64,000 bases of DNA. It comes from Micromonospora rubida (GTDB lineage Bacteria > Actinomycetota > Actinomycetes > Mycobacteriales > Micromonosporaceae). Below, piece by piece: positions 42,282 through 49,910 of this stretch. Every line of letters begins with the position of its first letter. Position 1 is the stretch's first letter. Both the position numbers and the translations under genes were made by a program. Below the pieces are notes generated by a model. The model was not told where the DNA came from. It did no database searches and saw only the letters and a list, made by a program, of their open reading frames with translations. Location of the stretch: positions 1,054,001-1,118,000 of the forward strand of contig NZ_JAAALO010000001.1 in assembly GCF_009908295.1 (NCBI RefSeq). Reading direction: 5' to 3'.

Positions 42282-43934
42282 ATGGTGACCGTGACAGACT
42301 CAGCTTCCGGGCGGGCGGTCGTCAAGTTCGTCGAGGAGATCGACAGTGCTGCCCGGGACGGCCTCACCGCACGATTGGCAGCTGTGGGGCTCGCACCACG
42401 TGTCGGTTTCGACTTGGGCCATCTGCACCTCGAACCGGAACGACGGTTACCCACTGCGGTCCTCACCCTCTTCGACGGCCTCGCCGAGTTGGGCGCACAG
42501 CAGCTCACGCAGGTCACCCACGCCGCGCGGGACTGGTTGGTGTCGGTAGCCGTGCCGGGTTTCGTCGAGGTGGAGTTCTACCCGACCGGCCAGGTCGCCC
42601 GGATCCGGGCCAGCGACCCGGATCGGGCAGCCGAGGCGCTGAGCGCCGTACTGGCCAACAGTTCCACCGATGCGCCACTGACGTGGAACGACGACCGATG
42701 GGCCGCCGAGCCGGCCCGGACGGCTGGCCGTGCCGCCGGTCCACCGCCCCGGGTACTGGCGCTGGATACGCACTGGTTCTCCGCCAAGGGCGGGATGAGC
42801 ACGTTTAACCGATCATTGTGCGCCGCGCTGGCTCGGGCCGGCGCGGACGTCGTGTGCGTTGTCCCGCAGCCCGGACCGGACGAGATAGCCCACGCCCGGG
42901 TGCGCGGTGTCACCCTGGTCGCCGCGCCGCCACCGGTTGCCGGTGGCGCCGAGCGGGACGGGTTGGCCCGCCGGCCGCGACTGGCCGACGGCTGGGTGCC
43001 CGACCTGGTCATCGGACACGGCCGGATCACCGGCGGACACGCCCGCGCCCAGGTCGAGGACAACTTCCGGTCGGCCGCCCGCGCACACATCGTGCACACC
43101 TGGTCCGACCACATCGAGTGGCAGCGTGGAGACCGGCCGGACGCCGGCGCCATCGCCGATCAACGCTGGCAGGAGGACATCGAGCTGGCCCGCACCGCGA
43201 CCCGGGCCTTCGGGGTGGGGCCCCTGCTGCACGGCCTCCTTCAGCGCGACCTTTCCGGCTATCCCGACACCCGATCGCCCGACCGGATCGATCCGGGCTT
43301 CGATCTCGACGACCAGCTGCCCCGGGTGCCACCGTCGTGGCACCAACGCCAGGTCATGCTCATGGGTCGGATCGACGACTGGTCGGTCAAGGGGATCGAT
43401 CTGGCCGCGCGGGCGGTGGGCAGCGCGGTGGAGTTGCTCAGCCTCGGCGGCACCGAGCCGGAGTTGGTGCTGCGGGGCGTCCCACCGACCGAGCACGGCC
43501 GGGTGCGGGACCAGGTCCTCCAGTGGGCCGGCCGGCGCACCTTGCAGGTCACCCCCCGGACCTACTCCACCAGCGAGGAAGAACTCCGGGCTGACCTGCG
43601 CCGAGCCTGCCTCGCTCTCATGCCCTCCCGTGCCGAGGCGTTCGGCCTAGTTGGACGCGAGGCCATCGTCGCCGGCACTCCGCTGCTCGTCAGCGCGCGC
43701 AGTGGTCTGGGGATGCTGCTCCATGAGGTGCTACCGCCGCGGGACGCAGCGCTGACCGTGCTACCGGTCGATGACGACGAGTCGGCCGACACCAAGCGCT
43801 GGGCGTTCGAGACGGCGCGGATCCTGCGCGACCCGGCAGGTGCGTTCGTCGTCGCCGAACGGATCCGACAGACGATGGCCGAGCGGGTCACCAACGACCA
43901 GGCCGCCGCCTCCGTGCTGGGTACGCTATCTTGA
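42282..43934 (+). CDS. GT4-type glycosyltransferase with a novel N-terminal domain
   Basis: 550 residues from the ATG at 42282. Residues about 155-550 are a GT-B glycosyltransferase of the GT4 type: RVLALDTHWFSAKGGMSTFN (acceptor domain start), HIVHTWSDHIEWQRGD, QVMLMGRIDDWSVKGIDLAA and the donor site ALMPSRAEAFGLVGREAIVA. Residues 1-145 are a separate alpha/beta domain (LAAVGLAPRVGFDLGHLHLE, LPTAVLTLFDGLAELGAQQL, VEVEFYPTGQVARIRASDPD) that I cannot assign; it resembles the small adaptor domains attached to predicted conflict-system effectors. Being divergent from the CHAT gene across 36 bp implies a shared control region. The acceptor could be a protein, glycan or nucleic acid. Confidence 0.8.
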   Translation: MVTVTDSASGRAVVKFVEEIDSAARDGLTARLAAVGLAPRVGFDLGHLHLEPERRLPTAVLTLFDGLAELGAQQLTQVTHAARDWLVSVAVPGFVEVEFYPTGQVARIRASDPDRAAEALSAVLANSSTDAPLTWNDDRWAAEPARTAGRAAGPPPRVLALDTHWFSAKGGMSTFNRSLCAALARAGADVVCVVPQPGPDEIAHARVRGVTLVAAPPPVAGGAERDGLARRPRLADGWVPDLVIGHGRITGGHARAQVEDNFRSAARAHIVHTWSDHIEWQRGDRPDAGAIADQRWQEDIELARTATRAFGVGPLLHGLLQRDLSGYPDTRSPDRIDPGFDLDDQLPRVPPSWHQRQVMLMGRIDDWSVKGIDLAARAVGSAVELLSLGGTEPELVLRGVPPTEHGRVRDQVLQWAGRRTLQVTPRTYSTSEEELRADLRRACLALMPSRAEAFGLVGREAIVAGTPLLVSARSGLGMLLHEVLPPRDAALTVLPVDDDESADTKRWAFETARILRDPAGAFVVAERIRQTMAERVTNDQAAASVLGTLS

Positions 43935-43965
43935 CCGTCCGTTCTCAGGTGGTGGGCCAGTCCCG

Positions 43966-44799
43966 CTACCGACAGTCGCGGCACCGTTCACGGTCCGACC
44001 AGTCCTCTCGGCCGAGCGCGTCCGGAGTCAACGGCGGCTGGCCCAGGTCGGCTCGCAGGGCCATCCGGAAAGTCCACAGTGCCTCGGCGAACGGGTGGTA
44101 CACCTGGTGGTAGGCCGCCTCGTCCAGGCACGCCCCGGCTCGGACCGCGTCCCGAACCGCGATGAGCCGCAGGAACGCCGCTTCGGCCGCACTCACCAGC
44201 GGCGCAGCGCCCAGCACCAGAAGGCGCTCACGGATCGCGTAGACCCGGGCGTCATCGAGCGTGGCGTTGGCCGGGTCGCGCCGGGCCGACGGTGACAGGT
44301 CGGTACGGGCGACGGCGCGCAGGGCGTTGTGCGCCTCGTCGAGAGCGAGCATGAACGCGACAGCGGCCGACGACGAGACCGGCAGCCCGGCCGTGGTCAG
44401 TGGCTCGTCGGACCGACGCTGAGACATCGCCTGGTCGGGGCCACCCTGGCGGGGCCACCCGATCGAAACGCCCGGCGTGCGGTCAGGCGAATCCGTGCGG
44501 TCGGCAGTGCGCGCCTCACGCAGCTGCGCCCGCGCAAGCCCAGCCAGCACGCCACCGGCCCCCAGCGCGTCGTCGCAGCGCTCCGCCAACTGGACGTTGC
44601 CCGGCGCCCGGCCTGTCTCCACCTTGCTCAAGTAGCCACGGCTGTAGTTGACCTTCCGAGCCAGCCCGGACAGAGACAGCCCGGCCGCCTCCCGGTAACG
44701 GCGGAGGCACTCTCCCAGCCGTTCGACGGTGTCGGTTGATGGCTCGCATCTGTCAGCGCTGGTTGGTGGCTCGTGTCTCTCGTCACGCGCGCCGATCAT
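43966..44799 (-). CDS. XRE-type HTH regulator with the CHAT-locus shared module
   Basis: 277 residues from the ATG at 44799 (an upstream frame start at 44841 adds 14). Residues 27-85 are a helix-turn-helix of the actinobacterial XRE type: LRRYREAAGLSLSGLARKVN and YSRGYLSKVETGRAPGNVQL. After a polar linker, residues about 145-277 repeat the module of the membrane protein at 39079-39621: YAIRERLLVLGA, YHQVYHPFAEALWTFRMALR and ending SDRERCRDCR. It converges on the GT4 gene, stops 31 bp apart. By layout it should be the DNA-binding regulator of the locus that responds to the same signal as the membrane protein. Confidence 0.8.
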   Translation of the reverse strand: MIGARDERHEPPTSADRCEPSTDTVERLGECLRRYREAAGLSLSGLARKVNYSRGYLSKVETGRAPGNVQLAERCDDALGAGGVLAGLARAQLREARTADRTDSPDRTPGVSIGWPRQGGPDQAMSQRRSDEPLTTAGLPVSSSAAVAFMLALDEAHNALRAVARTDLSPSARRDPANATLDDARVYAIRERLLVLGAAPLVSAAEAAFLRLIAVRDAVRAGACLDEAAYHQVYHPFAEALWTFRMALRADLGQPPLTPDALGREDWSDRERCRDCR

Positions 44800-44901
44800 G
44801 GCGCAGCGTCGTCTTCGCGAGACACGTGGTAACTGTATCAAGCTTCACCTTCGCACGGCGGTGGTCCGGCAGCCAGAGGTGGCCGCCGGACCACCGCACG
44901 A

Positions 44902-45255
44902 TCAGCACGCGGGCGTCGACACCTGAGCCGCGACCAGTGACGAGTGGATGTAGCCGCTCCTCGGGGCGGACACCCTGAACCAGCGGTTGGACGCGTAGTT
45001 GGAGTTCGGCGGATAGACCCACTGGGCATCGGTCCAGCAGACCATCGTGACGGGCGTGCCGTTGCCGTAGTAGCCGTTGGCCGAGCAACCGGTGTTGGCG
45101 CAGCTCCGGATGTTGGCACCGCCGGAGTTCGAGCTGATGTACGGCCCGGCTGCGGATGCCGGCAGACTCGTCATCGCCACGAAGGCGCCGGCTGCACCGA
45201 CGATCGCAGCCGCCCGTCCGAGACGACGACGGAAGGCAACCCTGCTCTTGGACAT
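44902..45255 (-). CDS. Secreted SH3-like domain protein
   Basis: 117 residues from an ATG preceded by GAGGAG. A Sec signal peptide is clear (RRRLGRAAAIVGAAGAFVAM, then SLPASAA, cleavage near residue 35). The mature part is about 80 residues with four or five cysteines and the pattern GGANIRSCANTGCSANGYYG ... VTMVCWTDAQWVYPP ... WFRVSAPRSGYIHSSLVAAQ, which is how bacterial SH3-like (SH3b) domains of actinobacterial secreted proteins read. Such proteins may bind cell wall. Nothing nearby gives a partner; it lies 102 bp upstream of the HTH gene on the same strand. Confidence 0.8.
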   Translation of the reverse strand: MSKSRVAFRRRLGRAAAIVGAAGAFVAMTSLPASAAGPYISSNSGGANIRSCANTGCSANGYYGNGTPVTMVCWTDAQWVYPPNSNYASNRWFRVSAPRSGYIHSSLVAAQVSTPAC

Positions 45256-45445
45256 CGTGCACTCTCCTCTGCACTTACGGACTGGCAGACCAACCAGCCG
45301 ACTGCCATCAGCGTCAGCCGGTCAACCGGCTTTCCGGAACGAGTTTCCTGTTGCCTCCGACAGGAAGGAAACACCGCACCCGACCCACGCTGAGCCCTGA
45401 CGAGACGCGATCCGGGGATTGATCTCACCAGCACCCTTCAGCTAC

Positions 45446-45543
45446 GGAAACGTGCTCCTGCCGGTCCGTGCCCGCCTCGGCGGGAAGGCGATCCAGGAGG
45501 TCATCGAGGAGGACATCGAAGCCCTGATCGACTGGATGCTGCG
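45446..45543 (+). pseudogene. Fragment of a tyrosine recombinase (integrase)
   Basis: RLGGKAIQEVIEEDIEALID and WML match the core-binding (N-terminal) domain of actinobacterial phage-type integrases, where the GGKP-x-Q-x-(I/V)-x-x-x-D-(I/V)-E-x-L-V-x-W-M-L pattern is usual. Only about 33 residues remain, fused in frame to unrelated downstream sequence. This marks the remains of an integrated element. Confidence 0.5.
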
Positions 45544-45544
45544 C

Positions 45545-45637
45545 GTTGAGCGCGGCGGCCTCGACCCGCACGAGCACCTCGTCGGCCGCCGGCACCGGCG
45601 CGTCGACGTCCGCGAGCGTGAGCACCTCCGGCGGATG
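45545..45637 (-). pseudogene. Fragment of a quinone oxidoreductase/alcohol dehydrogenase
   Basis: The minus strand reads HPPEVLTLADVDAPVPAADE then VLVRVEAAALN, which is the N-terminal beta-strand region of zinc-independent NADPH:quinone oxidoreductases (GGPEVL-x-L-x-D-V-P-x-P). About 31 residues survive; both ends join other gene fragments on the opposite strand. Confidence 0.5.
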
Positions 45638-46246
45638 CGCAACCTCGCCCAGGATCTGGGCGTCGTGCCGATGGCCCTCTACAAGCACGTGGCAAACAAG
45701 GACGAACTGCTCGACGGCATGATCGACGTGGTCGTCGGCGAGATCGATCCGCCGGTGCCCGACGCCGACTGGAAGCGGGTGACCCGCGAGCGCATCCTCT
45801 CGGCGCGGGAGGTGCTGCTGCGCCACCCCTGGGCGGCGATCGCGATCGAGTCCCGGAACGAGGCGACGCCGGCCCTCCTCGGCCACCTCAACTCGATGGT
45901 CGGGACACTCCGGGAGGGCGGGTTCTCCACAGACCTCGCCCACCACGTGATGCACGCGATGGGCAGCCGCATGCTGGGCTTCAGCCAGGAACTGTTCGAC
46001 GCATCCCGACGCGCCGGCCGGTCCGGCATGACCGAGCCCGACCCGCCGGCAGCGTTCCCGGCGGAGGCCGCCGCCCAGTTCCCGCACCTCGCGGCAATCG
46101 CCACCGCGGCGGCACACGACGACACCTCGGTCGTCGGCCGGGGCTGCGACGACCAGTTCGAATTCGAATTCGCACTGGACCTGCTACTCGACGGCATCGA
46201 ACGACTCCGCCAACAAGGCTGGACATCCTCACGTCCACCCAGGTAA
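45635..46246 (+). pseudogene. 5'-truncated TetR-family regulator
   Basis: From 45635 the plus strand encodes the second half of a TetR helix-turn-helix (RNLAQDLGVVPMALYKHVAN) and a full ligand-binding domain of the TetR_C_1 type (KDELLDGMIDVVVGEIDPPV, ILSAREVLLRHPWAAIAIES, FALDLLLDGIERLRQ). The first 20-25 residues of the DNA-binding domain are gone, replaced in frame by sequence antisense to an oxidoreductase fragment and by an integrase fragment, so a longer frame starting at 45419 is open but chimeric. DNA binding is probably lost. The missing 5' part would contain the first helices. Confidence 0.65.
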
Positions 46247-46363
46247 GGACGGTGGCCTGACACACGTCACGGCGTGTGCGCCAAGGTGGCGGCCAGGTCG
46301 CCCAGTTCGCGGCAACGCGTCTGCCGGCAGGGGGCAGGGGGCAGGGCCAGTCTTGGCTCGCGG

Positions 46364-47386
46364 TTATCCCATCGCCCGGATGTGGCGGGGGGCGGCGACG
46401 CTGTCGCGGGCGACGAGGGTCGGGGCGATGGTCTGCCGCAGCGCGCCACCACCGCCGGTCTCGATCTGGGTGAGCAGCATGTTCAGGCTCGCCCGGGCCA
46501 CGGCGTCGAAGTCCGGCCGGACGGTGGTCAGCGGCGGGATGAAGTATGCCGCCTCCGGCACATCGTCGAAACCGACCACGCTGAGGTCGTCGGGCACCCG
46601 CTTGCCGGCCTCGTGCAGGGCCCGCAGCACGCCGAGCGCGAGATGGTCGTTGGCGGTAAAGATCGCGGTGACCTCGGGCATCCGGGCCAGCATCTGCCCG
46701 CACCGGTAGCCGGAGGCGGCAGACCAGTCCGCCGACATCAGGGGCGGCTCCTCCGCCCCCGCGGCCGACAACGCATCCCTCCAGCCGTCGATGCGGCCCG
46801 CGCTGTCGAACCAGTCCGACGGCCCGGACACATGCCAGACCGTGCGGTGCCCCGCGTCGAGCAGGTGCCGGGTGGCCTCCCGGGCCCCGGCCACCTGGTC
46901 GACCGTCACCAGCGGCACCGGCCGGCGGGGATCACCGTCGACGGTGACCAGCGGTACGCCCTTGGGCAGCCGCTCCAACGCCTCCCCGGCCGACTCGACC
47001 GGGGCGATGACCACGATGCCGGCGACCCGGTGCGCCAGGTGCCGCTCGACGGCGTCGGAGATGGACCGGTGGTCCAGGTTGCGCACGCTGCCCACGCTGA
47101 CGGCGAAACCCTGCTCCGCTGCGGTCTGCTCCAGCGCGGCGAGCAGCGACGCCGGTCCGTACAGGGTGGTGTTCTGCGCGACCACCCCGATGACCTTCGA
47201 CCGGCCGGTGACCAGGGCCCGCGCGGCACCGTTGGGCCGATAGTCCAGCTCGACGATCGCGGCCTGCACCCGCAACCGGGTCTGCTCGCGGACGTTGGGG
47301 TGACCGTTGAGCACCCGCGACACCGTCTGATGGGAGACTCCGGCCAGACGGGCGACGTCCGTCATCGCAGGACCGTGCACGGCCAT
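46364..47386 (-). CDS. LacI-family transcriptional regulator of the arabinose locus
   Basis: 340 residues from the ATG preceded by GGGGGGAG. DNA-binding headpiece at residues 8-55: TDVARLAGVSHQTVSRVLNG, then HPNVREQTRLRVQAAI and YRPNGAARAL, the hinge-helix region. The periplasmic-binding-protein-like effector domain follows (IGVVAQNTTLYGPASLLAAL, VVIAPVESAGEAL, FTANDHLALGVLRALHEAG, VVGFDDVPEAAYF). It lies downstream of the leftward arabinose genes. Two LacI-type operators with the TGTTA-CGCT-ACA pattern occur in front of araB and of the GH43 gene, and this is the only LacI gene in the window, so it is the likely regulator, with arabinose or an arabinoside as inducer. Confidence 0.88.
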   Translation of the reverse strand: MAVHGPAMTDVARLAGVSHQTVSRVLNGHPNVREQTRLRVQAAIVELDYRPNGAARALVTGRSKVIGVVAQNTTLYGPASLLAALEQTAAEQGFAVSVGSVRNLDHRSISDAVERHLAHRVAGIVVIAPVESAGEALERLPKGVPLVTVDGDPRRPVPLVTVDQVAGAREATRHLLDAGHRTVWHVSGPSDWFDSAGRIDGWRDALSAAGAEEPPLMSADWSAASGYRCGQMLARMPEVTAIFTANDHLALGVLRALHEAGKRVPDDLSVVGFDDVPEAAYFIPPLTTVRPDFDAVARASLNMLLTQIETGGGGALRQTIAPTLVARDSVAAPRHIRAMG

Positions 47387-47638
47387 TGTCACTCCCCCCG
47401 CCGACGTCCCAGCTACCGCGGCCCGTCGACGTCGACTCACGCGGACTCGTGCCCGATCCCCTCGCGCGGCCATGATGCCGGTGCCGATGCCCTGGGTGAC
47501 CAACGTTGCACCGCCGCTAGTCTACGCCAGCCCTCGCACTGGGCATGGCACGACCGAGCCCTCTCGACGGTCACCCGCCAGAGGTCCGACGAATACCGTG
47601 GGTGGGTTCCCGCGGGCCGGGCCACGCGAGACGAAGGA

Positions 47639-47673
47639 CCCGTCTCCCCGCCCTTCGGGGGCGCGGAGACGGG
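47639..47673 (-). terminator. Hairpin terminator between the GH43 gene and the LacI gene
   Basis: CCCGTCTCC and GGAGACGGG form a perfect 9-bp outer stem enclosing an inner GC-rich hairpin with a TTCG loop. It lies 76 bp beyond the GH43 stop and 252 bp before the LacI start, so the LacI gene probably has its own promoter in 47387-47638. No other signal was seen in the 363-bp gap. Confidence 0.75.
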
Positions 47674-47749
47674 CCCGCACGTCTGAGTCGCGCGTCACCT
47701 CCGGAAGAACATCCCTCCTCCGGAGCGACCGGTCAGGACGCGGTCGGTG

Positions 47750-49837
47750 TCACGGTGTGGCCAGTTCGAACCGGCGTACGGTGACCGCGCCGCCCAGGGA
47801 CTGCGTGGCGTGGTTGAAGATGGCGAACCGGTAGCCCATGAAGAACTCCCAGTTGTTGGCCAGGGTCAGCGCGTTCCCGAGTCGGGTGAAGGTCACGCCG
47901 TCGGTGCTGTACGAGAAGGTCGCCTGCCGGCCGGCCCCGGGCCTGATGTCGGCGGTGGCCCGCAACCAGATCCGACCGCCGGAGACCGGCGCGCTGGCCA
48001 CCTCCGTACCGGTGCTGGTGGTGTTCCAGTTGCCGTCCATCGTCAGGTCGTTCTGCATGACCACGCGGGTGCTGCCGTTGTCGCGTCTGACGCCGGCCCA
48101 GGCCGACGTGTTACGGAACACCGACAGACCGGCGCGGTCCCCGTTCGCCATCGCGGAGTAGTCGAGTTCGACCGTGGCCGTGGAGCTGGGGCCCTGGATG
48201 CGGTGGGTCAACGTGTTGCGGGCCGCGTACAGGTCGTTGGTGACGGTGGCCGTCTGCAGCCGGAGCCCGTTGTTGACCGAGAACCGGCTGGTGTCCGGGT
48301 TGTGGTTCCACTCCCACTGCGGCCCCAGGGTCGTCCCGGCGAACGTGTCCACGCCGGTGAGCGGCTTCACCGCCCGCGGCGGCGCGGGCAGGTTCGGCAC
48401 CGGGTACGAGCCGCCCCAGGCGCCGTTGACGGTCTGGACCTGCGGCCAGCCGTCGCTGGTCCAGGTGATCGGGGCCATCGCCGGCATCCGCCCGCCGGGA
48501 TAGGCGTCGACGAAGGCCATGTAGTACCAGTCGCCGTTCTGGGTCTGCACCAGCCCGCCCTGGTGCGGCACGCCGCCGCCGGAGATCGGGCCGGGCATGT
48601 TGAGCAGCACCTGGCGCTGCTCGTACGGGCCAAAGGGACCGTTGGTCGACTTCAGCACGTACTGCCCGTTGGCCGGGCGGGTGAGCCAGATGTAGTAGGC
48701 GCCGTTGCGCTTGTAGAAGCGGGCGCCCTCCAGGGTGCCGATGCTCGACGGGGTCGTGTAGACCTGCTGGTTGCGGACCTGGGTACGCCCGTCGTCGGAC
48801 AGCTGCGCGACGCTGATGGTGCCGTTGCCGTACGCCACGTACATCGTGTCGTTGTCGTCGATCAGCATGCCGGCGTCGTAGTAGCAGTTGGGGATGGTCG
48901 CGTGCCGGCTCCAGGTGCCGTCGACGGCCGACGCGGTGTAGATGTGGGTCTGGGCGAAGTCGATACACCCCGCCCAGTAGAACGTCCGGTTGCTCGGCCG
49001 GTAGTTCAGCGTCGAGGCCCAGATCCCGTCGACGTAGGCCCGCCCGCTGCCCATGTCGTACTTCGAGCCGAAGTCCAGCCGGGGCACCGAGTGGCCAGCG
49101 AACTCCCAGTTGACCAGGTCGTACGAGCGCAGCACCGGCGCGCCGGGCGAGTAATGCATGGTGGACGCCGACAAGTAGTAGGTGTTGTCCACCCGGATGA
49201 TGTCGACGTCGGCAAAGTCCTGCCAGACCACGGGGTTGGTGTACGTACCGCCGGGGTTGCCACTGTCGCCGACGCGGATCAGCTGCCACTGCTGGTGCGA
49301 GCCGTTGAAGTCGTCGTACTGCACCACGTTGCCGCCGTCGGCGGTGGAGGCATTCTGCATCTCCACAGCCTTGTTGCTGTTGCGGTTGATCAGCCGGACG
49401 TAACCACCGGCGGAGTCCGCCAACCGGAACTGCTGGTTGACCCCGTTACCGTCGCCCCACTGCACGATCGACGCACCGTTGGCGGTGGAGAAGTTGTAGA
49501 CGTCGAGCACCTTGCCCGACAAGCGAGACTTCAACCGGTAGTAGCCGCCACCGGAATCGACGAACTGCCACTGCTGGTTGGTGCCGTCGTTGCGCGTCCA
49601 CTGGGTGATCCGCGCGCCGTCGGTCGTCGCCCGGTTGTAGACGTCCAGAGCCTTGCCGCTGTTGCGGTTTACCACCACGTACCAGGCGTTGGTGTCCACC
49701 GTCGCCGCCGCGGCCGGCGAGGTCGGGCCCACCGCCGCGAGCGCCCCGCCCACCACCACCGCCATCGCGGCGGCGACCCGCGACAACCACCCGCGCCGTC
49801 GCGGCGCGGACCACCGGAGCCTGCCAATGGAAGCCAT
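47750..49837 (-). CDS. Secreted GH43 glycoside hydrolase with ricin-type lectin domain
   Basis: 695 residues. Signal peptide at 1-45 (VAAAMAVVVGGALAAVG, then SPAAAA). Residues about 47-190 are a ricin-type (CBM13) lectin with repeated Q-x-W motifs (DGTNQQWQFVDSGGGYYRLK, NGVNQQFRLADSAGGYVRLI, NGSHQQWQLI). About 200-500 is a five-bladed GH43 propeller: general base Asp in FADVDIIRVDNTYYLS, a second Asp in YYDAGMLIDDNDTMYV and acid Glu in IGTLEGARFYKRNGAYYIWL. The last 190 residues are a beta-sandwich of the GH43 C2/DUF1349 type. Family activities are beta-xylosidase and alpha-L-arabinofuranosidase; the arabinose setting favours arabinoside release. 73 bp separate it from araA, so it is likely co-transcribed. 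Confidence 0.88.
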   Translation of the reverse strand: MASIGRLRWSAPRRRGWLSRVAAAMAVVVGGALAAVGPTSPAAAATVDTNAWYVVVNRNSGKALDVYNRATTDGARITQWTRNDGTNQQWQFVDSGGGYYRLKSRLSGKVLDVYNFSTANGASIVQWGDGNGVNQQFRLADSAGGYVRLINRNSNKAVEMQNASTADGGNVVQYDDFNGSHQQWQLIRVGDSGNPGGTYTNPVVWQDFADVDIIRVDNTYYLSASTMHYSPGAPVLRSYDLVNWEFAGHSVPRLDFGSKYDMGSGRAYVDGIWASTLNYRPSNRTFYWAGCIDFAQTHIYTASAVDGTWSRHATIPNCYYDAGMLIDDNDTMYVAYGNGTISVAQLSDDGRTQVRNQQVYTTPSSIGTLEGARFYKRNGAYYIWLTRPANGQYVLKSTNGPFGPYEQRQVLLNMPGPISGGGVPHQGGLVQTQNGDWYYMAFVDAYPGGRMPAMAPITWTSDGWPQVQTVNGAWGGSYPVPNLPAPPRAVKPLTGVDTFAGTTLGPQWEWNHNPDTSRFSVNNGLRLQTATVTNDLYAARNTLTHRIQGPSSTATVELDYSAMANGDRAGLSVFRNTSAWAGVRRDNGSTRVVMQNDLTMDGNWNTTSTGTEVASAPVSGGRIWLRATADIRPGAGRQATFSYSTDGVTFTRLGNALTLANNWEFFMGYRFAIFNHATQSLGGAVTVRRFELATP

Positions 49838-49910
49838 GATCCTCCTTCGATGACCTTCAGTTCGGGCGAGCCGGAGCGGGCCACCCGTCGGGGGTGCCCG
49901 GGTCGCGGTG

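Noticed and set aside
45419..46246. Single full-length TetR gene
   Set aside because: The first 72 codons do not belong to the family; they are integrase and antisense oxidoreductase pieces, so it is annotated as fragments.
47755..47790. tRNA T-arm-like GTTCGAA motifs here and near 25187
   Set aside because: Both lie inside protein-coding genes and no cloverleaf can be drawn around them.
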